DNA of 64,000 bases, from contig JAIXMP010000003.1 in the NCBI GenBank assembly GCA_025677815.1, positions 248,001-312,000 on the forward strand, given 5' to 3'. The position numbers and the translations under genes are program-made. This document shows, piece by piece, positions 25,241 to 38,848 of the stretch. The notes below the pieces were generated by a model. It saw nothing but the letters and a program-made list of their open reading frames with translations, did no database searches and was not told where the DNA came from. Each line of letters begins with the position of its first letter. Within the stretch, counting starts at the first letter, position 1. The DNA is from Phascolomyces articulosus (Eukaryota > Mucoromycota > Mucoromycetes > Mucorales > Lichtheimiaceae).

Positions 25241-27039
25241 ATAGGAAAACAAGACAACTAAATATATTAACAGCATATATATTATGATTTATCAGAAGTT
25301 TTATCGATCTTACACATATATAAAATAGCCACTATAAAATAAAAAATCCTTTTTTAGCGTTGAACTACTTATACAGTGTATTTATTTTATACTTTACCTA
25401 GCAATAGCACGACTACAGTATAATTATTATTTTTCGGCACTTCTAAGCAGGAGTATTTATTTTTTATTCATGTTTACACTGTCGAAGCATATTATATACA
25501 TAAAAATATACTTAGAAAGTGGTTAAAAATTACTGATTTCTCTCTTAATAATAGTATATGATATACTATTTATATATAAACTAGTAATACTTCCATAATA
25601 TACTTTATAATCTTATTTTTTCGATACTAAACAGTACTACCCAGTGTTGTATTTGTTCACTGCATTATAAGGTATTTGTAAACACCGTGTATCGTTTTTT
25701 AAGCAGAATAATAATATGTACATAATATATTTCAATTTCACGTACTATGCAGTATTATGATATGATACACTCTTTCCTTCTACCAGTTGAGTATAGACCT
25801 TACATTCTTACCTGCAGGCTTTATTTTCATTGTCTTTCCCCTCCCTGACATGAGCTATAGTAAATTTGTTACGGATTTGTCGGTAGGATCGCAGTTTATG
25901 TGATCAATTTGATATCCCAGTTTCTGGAGAAACAGATTATAATGGTTATTGGAACTAATGATCTTCTTGTTGTCCTTTCCTTTCTTATTTTTGTAATCTT
26001 ATACCTTCCACCTTCTCCATCATCATATCATTCTTTAATGGAAGAGAAGCATGAACATTTGATTTCCCTTGAATACTTGTTGCATATATAAAATGTATTA
26101 GATACTTTTGTCTTTGATTTGGCTCTTTATAAGTCAATTTTAAACGTTTGTAAGTTCGTATTATTTACGTGTTTTGAAGGTTGTTCGAGTCCTTGTGGTT
26201 GGTACCATGATATCTCCAAGGAATTTATCAGAAGTAGACAAAAAAATCAAGCGTGTATATAACTAGATACATTCTAATCGGTTTTGTTCCTCGATAGGAA
26301 TTGTCATATAAGATATTACTTGTGATCTATTCAATTGATACTGAATTACAAGTACTCGCATAGTTGTTGTGGAGTAGATGGCACTACTACTACTCATGTA
26401 GTGTGATAGTTTTTGCAGTTATCATAGGTTTAACAGTTGTAAATTCAAGGTTGATCTGTTATAGGTGCCAATTACTATAATTTAGTAGTTGTAAATTCTT
26501 TGTGTCAATATAAAACTACAAGTTGTTTATTGCTTATAGATAATACCTCTATCAATTATAATATAAAGCAATTGCATTTGTAATAATCAAAAAAAATGTT
26601 TAAATAAATATTTTGATAATATATGTTGCCACTGCTGGTTGTTTCTCAGCATTATGTGAAACCACAGGTAGTGGTGGTTTGTTGTAAGCTACTTCGAGTA
26701 ATTATCCTTGGTTTTTTCTAGTATGCGGATTTTTTTTTATTATGCGAATACTGGGAATTATTCCATCAATTGTAATTTAAATTTCCTTGGTTCTCGCGGG
26801 ATCATCCGTCGACTACTTCTTGATCTACACACCCAATTACGAAAAGTATCTTTTTTTTTAAAAAAAAATAACCAGAAACAATGAATATTTCCTTTTATAT
26901 TATATGTAAATGTATAATATAGACATGTTCTCGTCCTAGTAAGTTATTGTCAATCTCTTATGACGTTTTTACGTTAAGGCATTGATGATGTTTACATCAT
27001 ACACATTTATGGTGTTTATCATGAAAATGAATGAACTTA
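25241..27039. other. AT-rich spacer downstream of lipase copy 2
   Basis: No gene is seen. It holds a perfect 21-bp palindrome at 25550-25570 (10-bp arms, 1-base centre) and otherwise unstructured AT-rich DNA. I could not recognise earlier lipase exons preceding the relic that starts near 27040. Confidence 0.5.
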
Positions 27040-27580
27040 AGATAAAGTAGCGTCAAGTTCAGTATGTACTTGGAAAGTGAAATTTTGCAACAATGTTTTC
27101 TGTTAACCAAAGTTATTCTTTATCATCTTTTGATGTTTTATTCCACTACCCTAATATCGTCGGCTATACGTATTGTATTGAATACTAAGATTGACGACAG
27201 TATATAATAATAAGTAATTTACTTTACCATCCTAATGGCTGTTCCGCATTTTCTTCCTGTTTTTACCGATTCTCTTTATAATGAAGAGGAGTCTCGGATT
27301 ACCGATAAAAGCATCGGTATGGAAATAAGCATATGGGACATTAATGGTAAATGGTACCATTTTCCGATATTATTTTCTCTCCTCTTCTATCATGACATCA
27401 TGTTTTATACGTCATATTATTTTATTTTATTTTATTTTATTATATATCCAACTTTTTTTTCAACTCCTATAAAGAAACCTGTCTCAATGAATCCTGTACC
27501 AACTCAGTTACTTCATATCGATCACACCAACTCTTATGAGTGCCAGGACTGATTTGCTATTCCTTAATTAAAAAAGAAAG
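27040..27580 (+). pseudogene. Decayed 3' end of a third lipase gene
   Basis: The sequence aligns by eye to the last part of lipase copy 2: the end of exon 6 (TTCAGTATGTACTTGG, then CTGTTAACCA), its intron, exon 7 (VPHFLP, FTDSLYNEEES against VPHLPP, FTDYLHNGEEF), the extra intron unique to copy 2, and exon 8 (CLNE.C.NSV against CPNGLE.CANSV). Breaks: the exon 7 acceptor AG has become GG, the splice junction around the catalytic aspartate is lost, and a small deletion shifts the frame just before the catalytic histidine, so DHTN is out of frame. Exons 1 to 5 are missing. Similarity continues into the 3' flank. A TTTTA pentamer expansion (27419-27441) sits in the intron. It is non-functional. 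Confidence 0.8.
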
Positions 27581-28730
27581 CAAGGGAAGTGAATACACTA
27601 ACAACTTATAAATTACTAATGGTATTACCAAATTTAAGCATGTATAAATAGATGCTATATATAAAATAAAAATACCTATCTTAGCAATCAAACGATTTAT
27701 TATATACATCATATATATATAAATGGTTGTACCACTCATTTTCATTTCTTTTCCCTCATACATCCAAGTCAATTAGATAATACTCAAAAATTCACAAATC
27801 TATACAATATTTTTTTTTCATCCATGGTGATTTGTAAAAATAATTTAATAAAACGTTACAGTAAGACTCTTATTATATATAACAGTAATGTTTAAGAATA
27901 TTTGTAAACAATGATACAACTGTTCGCGAAATGCTACGATCGATCGATGCGTATTTTTATGTCAGACAGATTTATCTGCATCTAAAAAGACACCAAGCCG
28001 CCAGAACACTCAATCGATCGGATAAACTATATATGTCAATATCGTATAAATCTAAAAGAAGAACATTGTGTAAATCCACTCTTATCTTTTTGTTAACAAA
28101 TAGGTGTTATGGTTTTCTTTGTGCACTGAGTAAACAATCTATTATGAAAGCGTATCAAAATACAACCTACAACCTGAGACGCTCGGTTGACTAAAGAATT
28201 AAAGTAGCATTTAATAATAATATGGTATATTAACCTGTTGTCATGGGGTTAAATATTATAGAATAGATGTATAATCTTCTATTTGATATGAGTTATAACT
28301 TATTAAGTGGTCCGTGTGGCATCGATATAAACGAAATAGGATAGCTACTAATATCATCATCAAGAAAGCAACGGAAATATCCGATTTGTCTTTATTGTTT
28401 GAATAAGCTTCTTACTGAAAATGTGAACAACGAAAATGAAAAGGAAAATGATAAGCAAGATACAATTTCATGGATAGAAAATGAAATTGCATACGAAAAT
28501 AGAGGCTGAGTAGATTATGAAAAAATATACATGCTCATTTTATTATATTGCTGGTCATGCAGAACCACATCATCGTTAATGAACCTGTTAAGATTTCCAC
28601 TTCCCGACAAATCCGATTCCTTTTGTGGGACACACACAATACAACCCCACATAATCAGTTAATAATAAAAAGGACTCTGGAAAGTTTCCTTTTTCAACTC
28701 TTTACACTTTTTTTCTTTTTATAGTTCATC
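27581..28730. other. AT-rich intergenic DNA
   Basis: The left part may still include degraded 3' flank of the lipase relic. A plus-strand frame at 27931-28194 (87 codons) is unrecognised. The right end must contain the promoter of the adenylate-kinase-like gene, with a pyrimidine-rich leader just before its ATG. Confidence 0.5.
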
Positions 28731-28951
28731 ATGACCACTGTTGCTAGACCATTCTGTATTGCATTACGTTATTCTACAGTTTTACGAACAAGATTAACAC
28801 CACAACCACAACAGGCCTCTAGGCTTGTTCGATCGTATACCATTCCTACAACTCCGCGATACTTGGCACCTCAACAATCGAGTAAGTATCTTTGTGATTG
28901 ACCTATTTTCATTCGTTTTTTTATAAAAGGAGTTTTTTTTTTCATTAACTG

Positions 28952-28988
<37 letters not shown>

Positions 28989-31157
28989 AACACTACTGTT
29001 TGTTAAAAAAAATAAAGCTGCTTCCGCGAGTGCTGCTGCTGCTTCTACTAGAGTGGGTAGTAGTGGTCCTAGCGATGAGACTCAGGAGAAAAGGTGACGC
29101 ACCAGGGGTGTGTGTTTTGTGTGTTGGTGCTGTTTCTGTATTTTGGGTACTAGGGTGGCAAATCGGGTCAATCGGTTTTTTGAATATTAAAATAAACTGA
29201 CACAAATCTTTACGTACATACATATTTGTTATCTTTATTATTATAATTATTATTATTATTTGCTTATCACCCAGGGCAGGAGAAATTAAAGATGCTAAAT
29301 TGATATTTAATCAAGCCTGGAAAAATATTGAAGATCATTATGGACGTGAAAATATTCATTTACCTCGAGAATTTATTTTCTTGATGGGTGCACCCGGGTA
29401 AGGTTTTCTCACATATATGTTGCATATATTTATTCCCTTGGCATGAAATACAACGACTTTTATGGTAATTTTATAGTTTTAACCTTACTTGTCGATTTTT
29501 TTTTGTAGATCTGGTAAAGGAACTCATACACCTTCTATTTTACGTGCTCGTGGTATAACCAACCCACCAATTTCAGTATCTCAATTATTACAGACGCCCG
29601 AATGTAAAGAACTTATTAATCAAGGTCAAATGATATCGGATCGATATGTCATTGAGTTGGTATTACATGCCATGTTGGATTGTGATCCATCGGTGGGGGT
29701 TCTGGTGGATGGATTCCCTCGTACAGATATTCAAGTAGAAGCATTAAAGATGCTTCATGAAAAGATGGCCGAGTTACGAAGAGAATTTTATCATACGGAT
29801 CGTCGTGATCAATTCCCGTAAGTTTATTCGGTTAAAAAGGGAGGAAGGAACTAAATGATATGGGTTACAGCTGTGTATATGCAAGAGTTGGACTGACAAG
29901 CGCGATGGAATGGGGACTATCATGATTCATTAGACGGCCTGTGTTCCGTATCTGTGTATTATATGTCGATGAAGACATCTCTGTCCAAAGACAATTGGCC
30001 CGTGGAAAGATGATTCGTGATCATAATCTAGAAGTGAAAAAGACAGGTCAAGGCGTAATGTGGGAAGAACGCGTGACAGATAATGATGAATCGGTAAATA
30101 CAAATTTGTTGTTATTTAAAATGGAAGGAAATGCATTGGAAAAATAAGGATAAAGAGAAATAATAAGCCAACGGGGGACTTGCCAAAAACAATAGGTGAT
30201 TCGAAACAGATATGCCATTTTTAAGGCTCATTATGGATCATTGCTAAAGTTATCAAAAATGTTTCCTTTCCGTGAGTACATAACAAATGACTTTTAAAGA
30301 AAAGAGAAGATAATAGACAACAGGATCTAGGTTTGGGGGTGTTTATAGTATCATACACTAAGCAATTTAAAAAGATTTGATCAACGCAACAGGATCGATT
30401 AAGGAGGTAATGCAAATTATTCTTCGCGAGTTCGAGTACCAATCCTCACTAGAACTCGAATCCGATACCTATGATTCTATTTCACATATCCCACTAGCCA
30501 CATCCATTGGTGTTCATGCAAGACAGGTATAATTTGTTATATTTTATATATTTTTGAATATATTTATAAAAAAGGGAACCAAGGGCATTAATACTTCTAT
30601 ATATAGGAATTGATCAGTCGCTTAGAGCATTATCAGGATTATGAACCTATTTTATTACACCGTGCAATCCAGTTTATTGATGATCATATCACTCCCCAAG
30701 TGACTAGACACTCGATCAGTGGCCATGCTATGATTCGCACGTGGGTTCATGTTTTTTTGTTATTATTATTGCTGTTGTTGAATAGTTGTGGTAATGATGA
30801 TTTATGCAAGTATATTGATTTTATTATATTATTATTTTGTTTGTTATAGAGAAAACTCGTTGTTGGGTGATGGTCACTTTGTAGACATTGTGATGGATGT
30901 TCTTTCTGAACGGGGTTATCACGTGTCATTCGACAGCCGGACACATCATGAGCCTGTCCGTGTCGATCTAACCACTGGTAAAATTGAGTTAGAAACGTAA
31001 GTTTTGTATACTAAAAAAATTATATATTAAGATTTTATTTTTGAATTATATTGGTTTACTGATATATATTTCGTTTTATTTTAGACAACATACCTATGTA
31101 TTAAGCATCCATTTCCCGAAGCATTATATTAGAGCATTAGAACAAAAATTCCATTAA
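28731..31157 (+). CDS. Adenylate-kinase-like protein with mitochondrial presequence and long C-terminal extension
   Basis: Ten exons, 28731-28881, 29018-29093, 29275-29397, 29509-29817, 29934-30093, 30226-30271, 30375-30526, 30607-30740, 30850-30996 and 31085-31157, all join in phase to 456 aa. The N-terminus is rich in R, S and T with no acidic residues (likely mitochondrial targeting), followed by an Ala/Ser linker. The P-loop is GAPGSGKGT at about 114-122, with DGFPRTD as the NMP-kinase signature and QRQLARGK and WEERVTDND as LID/core arginine segments. So phosphoryl transfer between nucleotides is expected. The last 170 residues or so (from AHYGSLLKL to IRALEQKFH) lie beyond a normal adenylate kinase of about 220 aa and are not recognised beyond the first helix. 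The model is strong; exon 6 (46 nt) is the weakest exon. Confidence 0.8.
28952..28988. repeat. CA/TA compound microsatellite in intron
   Basis: About 19 bases of alternating AC are followed directly by about 17 bases of alternating TA, inside intron 1 of the adenylate-kinase-like gene. Confidence 0.9.
29151..29175 (+). repeat. hAT-like terminal sequence remnant in intron
   Basis: TAGGGTGGCAAATCGGGTCA and five further bases lie inside intron 2 of the adenylate-kinase-like gene. They look like the end of a hAT transposon and match the end of the element at 1256-1394 (minus strand from 1374) at 18 of 25 positions. No second end is visible nearby. Confidence 0.35.
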
Positions 31158-32920
31158 CTGTTAAAATGTTGTTATTTGCTATTTTATCCTCAAATATATA
31201 TAAATATACTTTTTGTAAAACAAAAGATACATTTATGATTTTTTGAGAAAGAATAGAGCAACGAAAAGTTTAAAAAAGTCATATGAAAGATTTAGAATAC
31301 GTCGTCGTTGTCGTCGTGTTACTTTTGTTGTTACAGATCAGGATATCGTACACGCGAAATATTATAGAAATCAAACATTCTTCATGATCCCATTTATCGT
31401 TGTTTTATTTTATAAGGTTCTTGGTAAATTTTTATTTTAGGATGGTTGCACAATACATAATATAGAGCAGATGAATTATGTGATTCTTATCATTACGTTG
31501 AAAATAGTTGAATGGATCGACTTGTTTCATATATTTGTATATATAATAGAGTAGATTTAACTCTTTCTCCCTTTCTTTAATCACTTATAGATACATGTAT
31601 TAGGGGTCTAGATTAGAAATGAGAAAGGGGCGAGGATGACAGCGTGACCCAAATGTACCATCAGATACTGGACAAAAGATGGGGTGAAATCAGCCACGCT
31701 ACCTTATTTCTTTCTGGAAATCATTCATCATGGTGTTATGTATGGGGATAAAATAAATTAGAACTTTTTTAGTTTATAAAATGCTGTGAGTAAAATATCT
31801 CCTTGATATCTTTATATTGGATATATATATATATATATATATCTTAAGTATGTAGTTTCTATCTCTTCTCCTTTATAAACGCTTCCCCTTTATTTGATCC
31901 CAAAAATAAAAACATGATTTTGTATGCTTGTGATATAATAATATGACAATAATGGATTATATAGGATTATGGCCACACAATTCAATATAATAAAGAATAG
32001 GGTTAATATTACAGGATTTTTGAAGATCCGCAAACATATTTCCGCACAATACCGGTGAATGAATTATGAAGTCTAAAAAATTATTGCGAGGGCGGCGTCC
32101 TTGACCGAAGTTTCCCGTCAAAAAAAAAGAGGGTTTGTGAGTTTAATTACTATGAGACATATAAGAGATTGTTTATTTTTAAAAATAAAAACCATTACAT
32201 ATAGATAAAGAGATGATTATCCATGTCATGTTATGGTAATTACTCATTGTATTATAATACATTTAATTTGAGAAAAGAAAGGGATATATAAGAAATGATA
32301 GATATAGAATTTGATTAGTAATTTTATCACATCAAAAGAGACAGCCTATTATTTGTTGATTTATTTATTATTAATTAATATATCAACTTGTATATGAATA
32401 CAAATATGTTAACAAGTTGGCTCGCATAGTTGTCGTCATGAAAGTTTCTTGAAACAAAGAAACTCATTAGTTTGAAATGGTCAAAGTAATAGTTGTATTT
32501 TTTTGGGGGTGAGTAGAGAAGAGGAGAGTAACCCTATAAAAAATTAAAGAATAATAAAGTCACCTTGAAAGGTCATATTTCAATACAATGGCAATAGTTC
32601 ATGGGGCTCATGGAATGAACAAATAGAATAAAAAAAAAGAGGTCCTTGTTATGGTTCTCTTTGTTGTTTACTCTTTCTTTTTCACTCTATATATAATAAA
32701 GTATAATATATAAAGCTTTATTCATGGGTAAGGTTGATTTCAGTGCTTGGGGGGACCCTGAAAAATATAACTAAACCACAAGGTCATATCTACTCAACAC
32801 AACCGAAGCGAAAAAAAAAAAACGGTCTTTTAATCCATTTTTTATCTTCTTTTTTTCCATCTCTTCCTTTTACCTCTTTTTTTTTTTATTATTTCTATTT
32901 AATATTTCTTCATCATTAAA
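31158..32920. other. AT-rich intergenic DNA
   Basis: No convincing gene. A 65-codon frame at 31243-31440 is arginine/lysine-rich but unsupported. There is a TA dinucleotide repeat at 31821-31842. The right end has a pyrimidine-rich leader for the oxysterol-binding protein gene. Confidence 0.5.
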
Positions 32921-34734
32921 ATGGGCATTTTCTCGAACGGCCGTTCTAATTCTACAGACTCGATCGATAAGTCTCCAAGCGTGAGTGATGTCGACTCCAT
33001 GTCCGTAAAGCACGCGGAACCTGGTACTGGTGGTCAATTTAAAGAGTTTATTAAAACCGTCATTAGTTTTACTGGAGATCTTTCCTCATTGACTTGTCCT
33101 GCATTTTTCTTGAATGGTTTATCTTTACTTGAATATGGGTAAGTGTTATCACTATTTTTCTAGTGGGCGTCTTAGTAAAGAATGATTTGTGCCGAATTTC
33201 TTTATTATTATTTCTTTGTTGTTATTCTTGCTATTGTTTTGCATAATCATATGCGCGGCGCGCAAGAGAACCACGCGGGGTGATATTAATTATTGTTTAT
33301 TATTATTATTGTTTTATAGTACTTATTGGGGCGATCATCCTTCATGGTAAGCTTCTTTTTTGTAATTGAAAACAAAAAAAAATGGGAGGATCCCTTTTTT
33401 GGAGGGAAAGGAAGGAATTGGATTTTGCTGTACAATTTGGAAACTATATTCAAAAACTAACAAAAAATTTATATACCATAATAAAGTTTTACTGCCATTA
33501 GTTCAGCTTCTGATCCAGCAGGTATATATCATCTATCTACTTTTATACAAATACATAAAAAAATATTAATAATTAAATGAATATATATATATATATATAG
33601 AACGTATGTTGGCCGTGTCACGTTGGTTTATGTCGACTCTTTGGGGTAGTTACGCATCACGGTGTACAGGTGGTAAAACTGAAAAGAAGCCTTATAATCC
33701 AATCTTGGGCGAACAATTTCACTGTAAACTTGGTGATGTTGAATGTATTTGTGAACAAGGTAAAGAAAAAGAAATATATATATATACTTTTTTATCTTTC
33801 TTTAAACTCAAATTAATATTTTATCCATTTGATTTATAGTGTGTCACCATCCACCAATTTCTGCATTTTATCTTCAACATGAAAAGACCGGTGTCTCATT
33901 GAATGGTCATAGTAAGTTTATAAAGAATAATAAATAACAATAATAAGAAGAACACCATTATCCAATTCAGATTGATTATATATATATACTTAACAAACAA
34001 TCCATGGTATTTGTCATTTAGGTGGCCAAAAGGCTCGATTTAAGGGTACAAGCATCAAGACGGAACAAGTGGGTCGTGCTGTATTGTATGTAAAGGAATG
34101 GGATGAACAATATTTGCTTGATTTTCCAGATTTGATGATTCGTGGTTTCTTGACAGGTGCTGCTTATCTTGAATTAGCTGGTGTATGCACTATTGCTTGT
34201 TCATCCAAAAAGACACAAACTCGTATCGAATTTGTACCCAAGCCATGGTTTGGTGGTGAACATAACCATATTAAGGGATCCATTACTTGTGATGGTGAAG
34301 AAGTCTATTCGTTGTCTGGACGATGGAGTCACAAGTCTTATTACACCAAGAAGGGTAGTGATAACAAACAGTTGCTTTTCGATGCTGAAGATGAACCTAT
34401 GGCTGAACGAAAAACCGCTCCTCTTGAAGAACAGCAACCAATTGAATCTCATCGTCTTTGGGGTCCCGTATCAGATGCTCTCAAGACCAAAAACTATGCT
34501 GTCGCTAATGCTGAAAAGACAAAGATTGAGGATTGGCAACGCGGTGTTCGTAAGGAACGGGCTGAAAAGGGTGAAGTATTTACTCCCAAGTTATTCAAGT
34601 TTGTTCAAGATAATTCTGCCGATGACGAATACACCTCACGAAACGTCGCCATGTTACAAGAAATGAAGCGAAAGAATTTATTGGATGAAGGCGCTTGGAC
34701 TTATATTGATTCACTTCATGATCAGAAAAACTAA
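32921..34734 (+). CDS. Oxysterol-binding protein-related protein (Kes1/Osh4 type)
   Basis: A cytosolic lipid-transfer protein that exchanges sterol and PI4P between membranes. Six exons, 32921-33138, 33320-33346, 33502-33521, 33601-33759, 33840-33911 and 34022-34734, give 402 aa. It is short, with no PH domain, ankyrin repeats or FFAT motif, like yeast Osh4 (434 aa). Landmarks: KPYNPILGEQF, then the family fingerprint EQVCHHPP at about residues 140-147, where the two histidines that bind PI4P are kept but the usual serine is cysteine; later WFGGEHNHIKG and the C-terminal helices WGPVSDALK and EERAEKGE-like KERAEKGE. The N-terminal stretch (about residues 30-75) includes FIKTVISFTGDLSSLTCPAF, the lid and entry region. 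Exons of 27 and 20 nt were placed by phase and are the least certain part. Confidence 0.88.
33581..33599. repeat. TA repeat directly before an exon
   Basis: Alternating AT runs up to the acceptor AG of exon 4 of the oxysterol-binding protein gene, replacing the usual polypyrimidine tract. Confidence 0.85.
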
Positions 34735-35262
34735 ATTGACTACTATTACACTTAATACTTTGACTCAATCCATCCATCCACATACATACATCTTTTAATA
34801 TTAGTACATTGCGACATCAGCAAAACAAAAATACTTTTTTTTTTTCACACATAATTATACATACCTTAACTGTAAAACTTTGTATCATCCCACAACTATT
34901 ACACACACACATATTCAAAAAGACCATATTACACTATCTTTTTTTTTCTCACACTTAACACTTATACATTTCAACTACTTCCCCAACCATCTTTAATCTA
35001 ATATCGTTGCTTGACCAGCTTTTTTCCCCCTCTTCTTCTTTTTTTCTTAATTAGAGCTTTAATTTCCATATTATAAACAACGAAATATTATTATTTTTTA
35101 ATCATCATCATTTTGAAGTACAAATGTCTAACCCATACTTCTTTAAACTGCCTCTTCCCATACATTAAACCTATTTTCCCGCTCTATAAATCATCAAAAT
35201 TGATTGTGGTACATTTGCAATTAGGGATCAATCAGCCACTTGTGTTCATTTTATGATATCGG
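34735..35262. other. Convergent spacer, pyrimidine-rich
   Basis: This is the 3' flank of the oxysterol-binding protein gene and of the glycerol kinase relic. It is C/T- and A-rich with no coding signal. Confidence 0.5.
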
Positions 35263-37302
<2,040 letters not shown>

Positions 37303-37476
37303 GTTATGTTATAACTCAAAAAAAAAGTTGGTAAATGAGGAAAAAAAAAGAATGGGAAATGGGAAAGTAACCATTTGAAGAAAAATTCAGTATTTTTATA
37401 TTGATCCATTTGTTATAGCATTATAGCATCATATTAAATTGTATAGATCATTATATACTGCAAAGCGAAAAAAAAA

Positions 37477-38848
37477 TTATTTTATGCAGATGGCATTAGG
37501 TGGTGTTGCCAAACCTTGATACTTGTTCAATGGAGCGCTAGTAAAAAAATACTCGTAGACACCATCTTTTGCGGAATCTTCAGCTAATGGGTCAAGATTG
37601 AATAATTCTCCCTACGTATATAGTATATTGTTCTTTATGCTTAATTGTTTATATGCATGCATCCATTTAAATAGTACCTGAAGAAATAATAATACTAACC
37701 ATGGGTAATCCAAACCCTCCCAGGAATTGTGAATCTATTTCGAAAAAAAAGGAAATATTAATTGATCTCTTCTTCAAATTCCATTGACATCATTATATAT
37801 GTATAATATTTCGCAAAATAGCACATAGTATGTTGCTACTTACGGCATGTGTCAACGTCACTTGTATAAGGGCTAGCCTCAACTGAAACATTATCCGATG
37901 CAATCGCTGCAAATCGATTATTCCATACCCATCGATAAGTTTCCTCACATGCTTTGATTCCAGCACTTTCTGGAGAAGGTTGATGTAAATGAATCTTGTT
38001 TTCTGCAGACAATATTGTACATGCTGCTATAAATCCAGTACGCAAAAGTAAAATATCTCCTTCCTGAAATTCCACATGTTGATCCCTTGCTACTTGTTCC
38101 AACTCATGCACTGGGATTTCATAACGCACTAACGGATCAAAATTTCCCCCGTTCCTTTCACGCCATAAACCATAATCCAACAATAAAGCTCGTCCTGCAA
38201 TCCCACGTTCAGCAACATAATGCATGCTCAAACGATCTGTTGATTCGGGCCCAGGCACAATTTCTTTCCGTGGAACATTGTTGTAAAAAGTGCCAGTTTT
38301 CCAGTGACAACTGTGTCTTAACCCATCCCATTGAGATGATGATTGGGTATTGAAATTATGATAGACTTCGTCAAACAATTTGTCACTCATTACAGTACAT
38401 GGTTCAACGCGATGATCAATTCTTGGTCGTTCAAAAAAATGAGGCGTTGGTGATTCGAGACGCCAATTGAGTGGAAATAAGGCACCACGGCGGATACATT
38501 GTGAAGCCTATGTATATATAATAAAAACAATGCAAATGGTTGATACTTTTCTTATTATATGGTAGTTGAAAAATAAATAGTAATATACTACCATCTACAA
38601 CAATCATCGTTGAGAATCATTCAGAAAAAATGACATATCTATATACCTTGAGAACTCGCTCTTCAGTTAAATGATTAAGTGTTCCAAAGTTATCCTATTT
38701 GAACGTATTTTGTTTAGAAACTGAGTGCGGGTATAAAAATTATAATCCTTTTCTAATATTGTACCTCTGTTCCCCACACACCCCAAGCTGTTTTAGGTGG
38801 GTATTTGGGATCTATTGGAAGATCATCATACAAAGGAAATTTAGTCAT
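37477..38848 (-). CDS. Cyclase-family protein (kynurenine-formamidase-like, PF04199)
   Basis: Five exons on the minus strand, 38848-38765, 38694-38647, 38507-37844, 37734-37700 and 37611-37477, join in phase to 321 aa. The N-terminus has LPIDPKYPPKTAWGVWGTEDNFGTLN, broken by the exon 1/2 junction, and the core has SSSQWDGLRHSCHW and GRALLLDYG, all typical of fungal members of the cyclase superfamily. The bacterial metal motif HxGTHxDxxxH is altered: the first histidine and the Thr-His pair are replaced, while aspartate and the last histidine remain (WDGLRH). The reaction is therefore uncertain; amide or ester hydrolysis is the family default. DILLLRTGF and DNVSVEASP are further family landmarks. 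No signal peptide. It follows the glycerol kinase relic on the same strand with a spacer of about 175 bases. Confidence 0.85.

Noticed and set aside
26176..26190. GTTCGAGTCC resembling a tRNA T-loop
   Set aside because: The flanking bases do not pair as a T-stem and no acceptor, D or anticodon arms could be drawn.
31243..31440. 65-codon basic frame after the adenylate-kinase-like gene
   Set aside because: It lies in the 3' flank, has no homology that I recognise, and is Arg/Lys/Phe-rich from composition.
34181..34666. 161-codon frame overlapping the oxysterol-binding protein in another phase
   Set aside because: The overlapping frame encodes the conserved OSBP core, so this one is a shadow.
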